Assembly: GCA_028876035.1 (NCBI GenBank)
Contig: JAGWTK010000210.1
Coordinates: 1 to 6,823, forward strand
Reading direction: 5' to 3'
From: Bacteroidota bacterium
Lineage (GTDB): Bacteria > Bacteroidota > Bacteroidia > Chitinophagales > Chitinophagaceae
Length of the DNA stretch: 6,823 nt
Positions 5,385 to 6,823 of the stretch are shown here, one piece after another; within the stretch, counting starts at the first letter, position 1; each line of letters begins with the position of its first letter. The notes under the pieces were generated by a model. The model was not told where the DNA came from. It did no database searches and saw only the letters and a list, made by a program, of their open reading frames with translations. The position numbers and the translations under genes are program-made.

Positions 5385-6823
5385 ATGAATATATCAGAGC
5401 TATCGTTAAAACGACCTGTCCTCGCCACGGTGATGAACCTGATGATCATCCTTTTCGGCGTCGTTGGTTTCACCTTCCTGGCGGTGCGCGACTACCCGGC
5501 CATCGACCCGGCCATTATTACAATCAGTACTTCTTATACCGGCGCCAACCCCGATATCATCGAGAGCCAGATTACCGAGCCACTCGAAAAACAGGTGAAT
5601 GGTATTCCGGGCATCCGAACAGTTACCTCTTCATCTTCCCTCGGCAATAGCCAGATTACGGTGGAATTTAACCTCGGCGTAGATCTGGAAGCAGCGGCGA
5701 GCGACGTACGCGATAAAGTGGGACAAGCTGCGCGCAGCCTGCCACAGGACATTGATGCACCCCCTGTGATCAGCAAGGCCGATGCAAACAGTGATTTTAT
5801 ATTAATCCTTGCAGTGCAGAGCCGCAGCAAGAGTTTGCTGGAACTGAGCGATTATGCGGAGAATGTGTTGCAGCAACAATTGCAGACCATCGACGATGTA
5901 AGCTCGGTAAATATATTCGGGCAGAAACGCTATGCGATGCGGCTCTGGCTCAACCCCGATAAAATGAATGCCTATGGCGTCGCTTTCAGCGATATCCGTA
6001 CTGCCCTGAGTTCTGAAAACGTGGAATTGCCGCCGGGAAAAATTTATGGCGATAATACGGAGATGCTTATACGTACCCTGGGCAGGCTCACTACAGAAAA
6101 GCAATTCCGTGATTTGATCATCCGGGAAGACAGCGCCGGTATCGTACGCCTCAGCGATATCGCAAGGGTGGAATTGGGACCTGAAGTACTGGAGCAGAGC
6201 TGGAAATACAACGGGGTGAATGCAGTTGGACTGGCCATTATCCCGCAGCCAGGGGCCAATAACATCCGGATCGCCGATGAATTTTACAAACGCTTCGAAC
6301 AAATCAAAAAAGCCAATAAATCAGATATCGAAGTAAACGTGCTCATCGACAATACACAAAATATCCGCAATTCACTGTCTGAAGTGAAGGAGACATTGAT
6401 CATTGCTTTTATCCTGGTGGTGCTGGTTATCTTTATTTTCTTCCGGAACTGGCTGATAGCGATACGCCCGCTGATCGATATTCCCATCTCGCTTATTGCC
6501 ACTTTCTTTATAATGTATGTAGCGGGTTTCTCTATCAATATCCTTACACTGCTGGGTATTGTACTCGCAACCGGACTCGTGGTGGATGATGGTATTGTTG
6601 TTACTGAAAATATCTTTCGCAAGCTGGAAGAAGGATTGCCGATCCGAAAAGCAGCACTGGAAGGCAGTAAGGAGATTTTCTTTGCCATCATTTCAACGTC
6701 CATTACACTGGCCATTGTTTTTCTTCCGGTGATTTTCCTGCAGGGCTTTGTAGGCCGGTTATTCCGCGAATTCGGCGTGGTGCTGGCCGCGGCGGTACTG
6801 ATATCTGCTTTCGTGTCCCTGAC
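5385..6823 (+). CDS. RND-family efflux pump inner-membrane permease (AcrB/MexB-like), 3' end beyond window
   Basis: The reading frame is open from the ATG at 5385 to the window edge: 479 complete codons, roughly the first half of a family usually a little over 1,000 residues long. Seen in order: TM1 (about 10-30), the porter domain start with TISTSYTGANPDIIESQI and the EKQVNGIPGI segment, FGQKRYAMRLWLNPDKM (178-194), VRLSDIARVELGPE before the hydrophobic bundle, then TM2 (about 337-355), TM3 (363-383), TM4 with LVVDDGIVVTENI (residues 398-410), TM5 (432-455) and TM6 (from about 458). Asp401-Asp402 match the proton-relay pair Asp407/Asp408 of AcrB. This supports a proton-driven trimeric exporter working with the adaptor upstream. 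The similarity to AcrB in the porter region favours the drug-efflux (HAE-1-like) branch over the heavy-metal CusA branch. No frameshift was seen. The truncation is a window effect. Confidence 0.95.
   Translation, partial: MNISELSLKRPVLATVMNLMIILFGVVGFTFLAVRDYPAIDPAIITISTSYTGANPDIIESQITEPLEKQVNGIPGIRTVTSSSSLGNSQITVEFNLGVDLEAAASDVRDKVGQAARSLPQDIDAPPVISKADANSDFILILAVQSRSKSLLELSDYAENVLQQQLQTIDDVSSVNIFGQKRYAMRLWLNPDKMNAYGVAFSDIRTALSSENVELPPGKIYGDNTEMLIRTLGRLTTEKQFRDLIIREDSAGIVRLSDIARVELGPEVLEQSWKYNGVNAVGLAIIPQPGANNIRIADEFYKRFEQIKKANKSDIEVNVLIDNTQNIRNSLSEVKETLIIAFILVVLVIFIFFRNWLIAIRPLIDIPISLIATFFIMYVAGFSINILTLLGIVLATGLVVDDGIVVTENIFRKLEEGLPIRKAALEGSKEIFFAIISTSITLAIVFLPVIFLQGFVGRLFREFGVVLAAAVLISAFVSL

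Noticed and set aside
5534..6715. Several minus-strand open frames opposite the RND permease
   Set aside because: The plus strand encodes an uninterrupted RND permease through the whole region, so these are antisense shadows.

Overview
The window looks like ordinary chromosomal DNA of a Bacteroidota bacterium, probably Chitinophagaceae/Sphingobacteriales-like. Three observations support this. Start codons lack good Shine-Dalgarno sequences. Two gene starts are preceded by close matches to the Bacteroidota promoter form (TTTG, about 20 bp, TAnnTTTG). The protein variants (FolC with DVAHNEDG, a single-span TonB-like protein with a Gly-rich linker, an RND pump with VVDDGIVVTEN) resemble those of that phylum as I recall them. 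This taxonomic call is inference; there is no rRNA or other marker here.

Layout. At 36-1124 (+) lies a two-gene unit: a YfiT/DinB-family putative bacillithiol transferase, then a Nudix hydrolase of the ADP-ribose pyrophosphatase type, 15 bp apart. It converges, with a gap of only 10 bp, on a minus-strand run of three genes read from 4005 down to 1135: purE (purine synthesis), a TonB-like energy transducer, and folC (folate synthesis and polyglutamylation). Gaps between those three are 97-99 bp and 60 bp. The 245 bp between purE and the next gene is a divergent control region. From 4251 to the right edge (+) runs an efflux operon: a lipoprotein RND periplasmic adaptor and the N-terminal 479 residues of its RND inner-membrane permease, cut by the window end.

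How the genes relate. The adaptor and permease clearly form one envelope pump; an outer-membrane TolC-type channel would be expected beyond the right edge. purE and folC are both one-carbon/purine-related housekeeping genes, but nothing shows that they are functionally coupled. The TonB-like protein would energise outer-membrane receptors together with ExbB/ExbD, which are not in the window. The YfiT and Nudix proteins may both deal with reactive or toxic metabolites.

I found no tRNA, rRNA, CRISPR, IS element, prophage or toxin-antitoxin locus, and no evidence of a new multi-gene system. The most notable signals are small: a folC promoter placed so that its transcript would start at or next to the ATG (leaderless or nearly so), a well-formed promoter for the efflux operon, and the unusual linker and C-terminus of the TonB-like protein.
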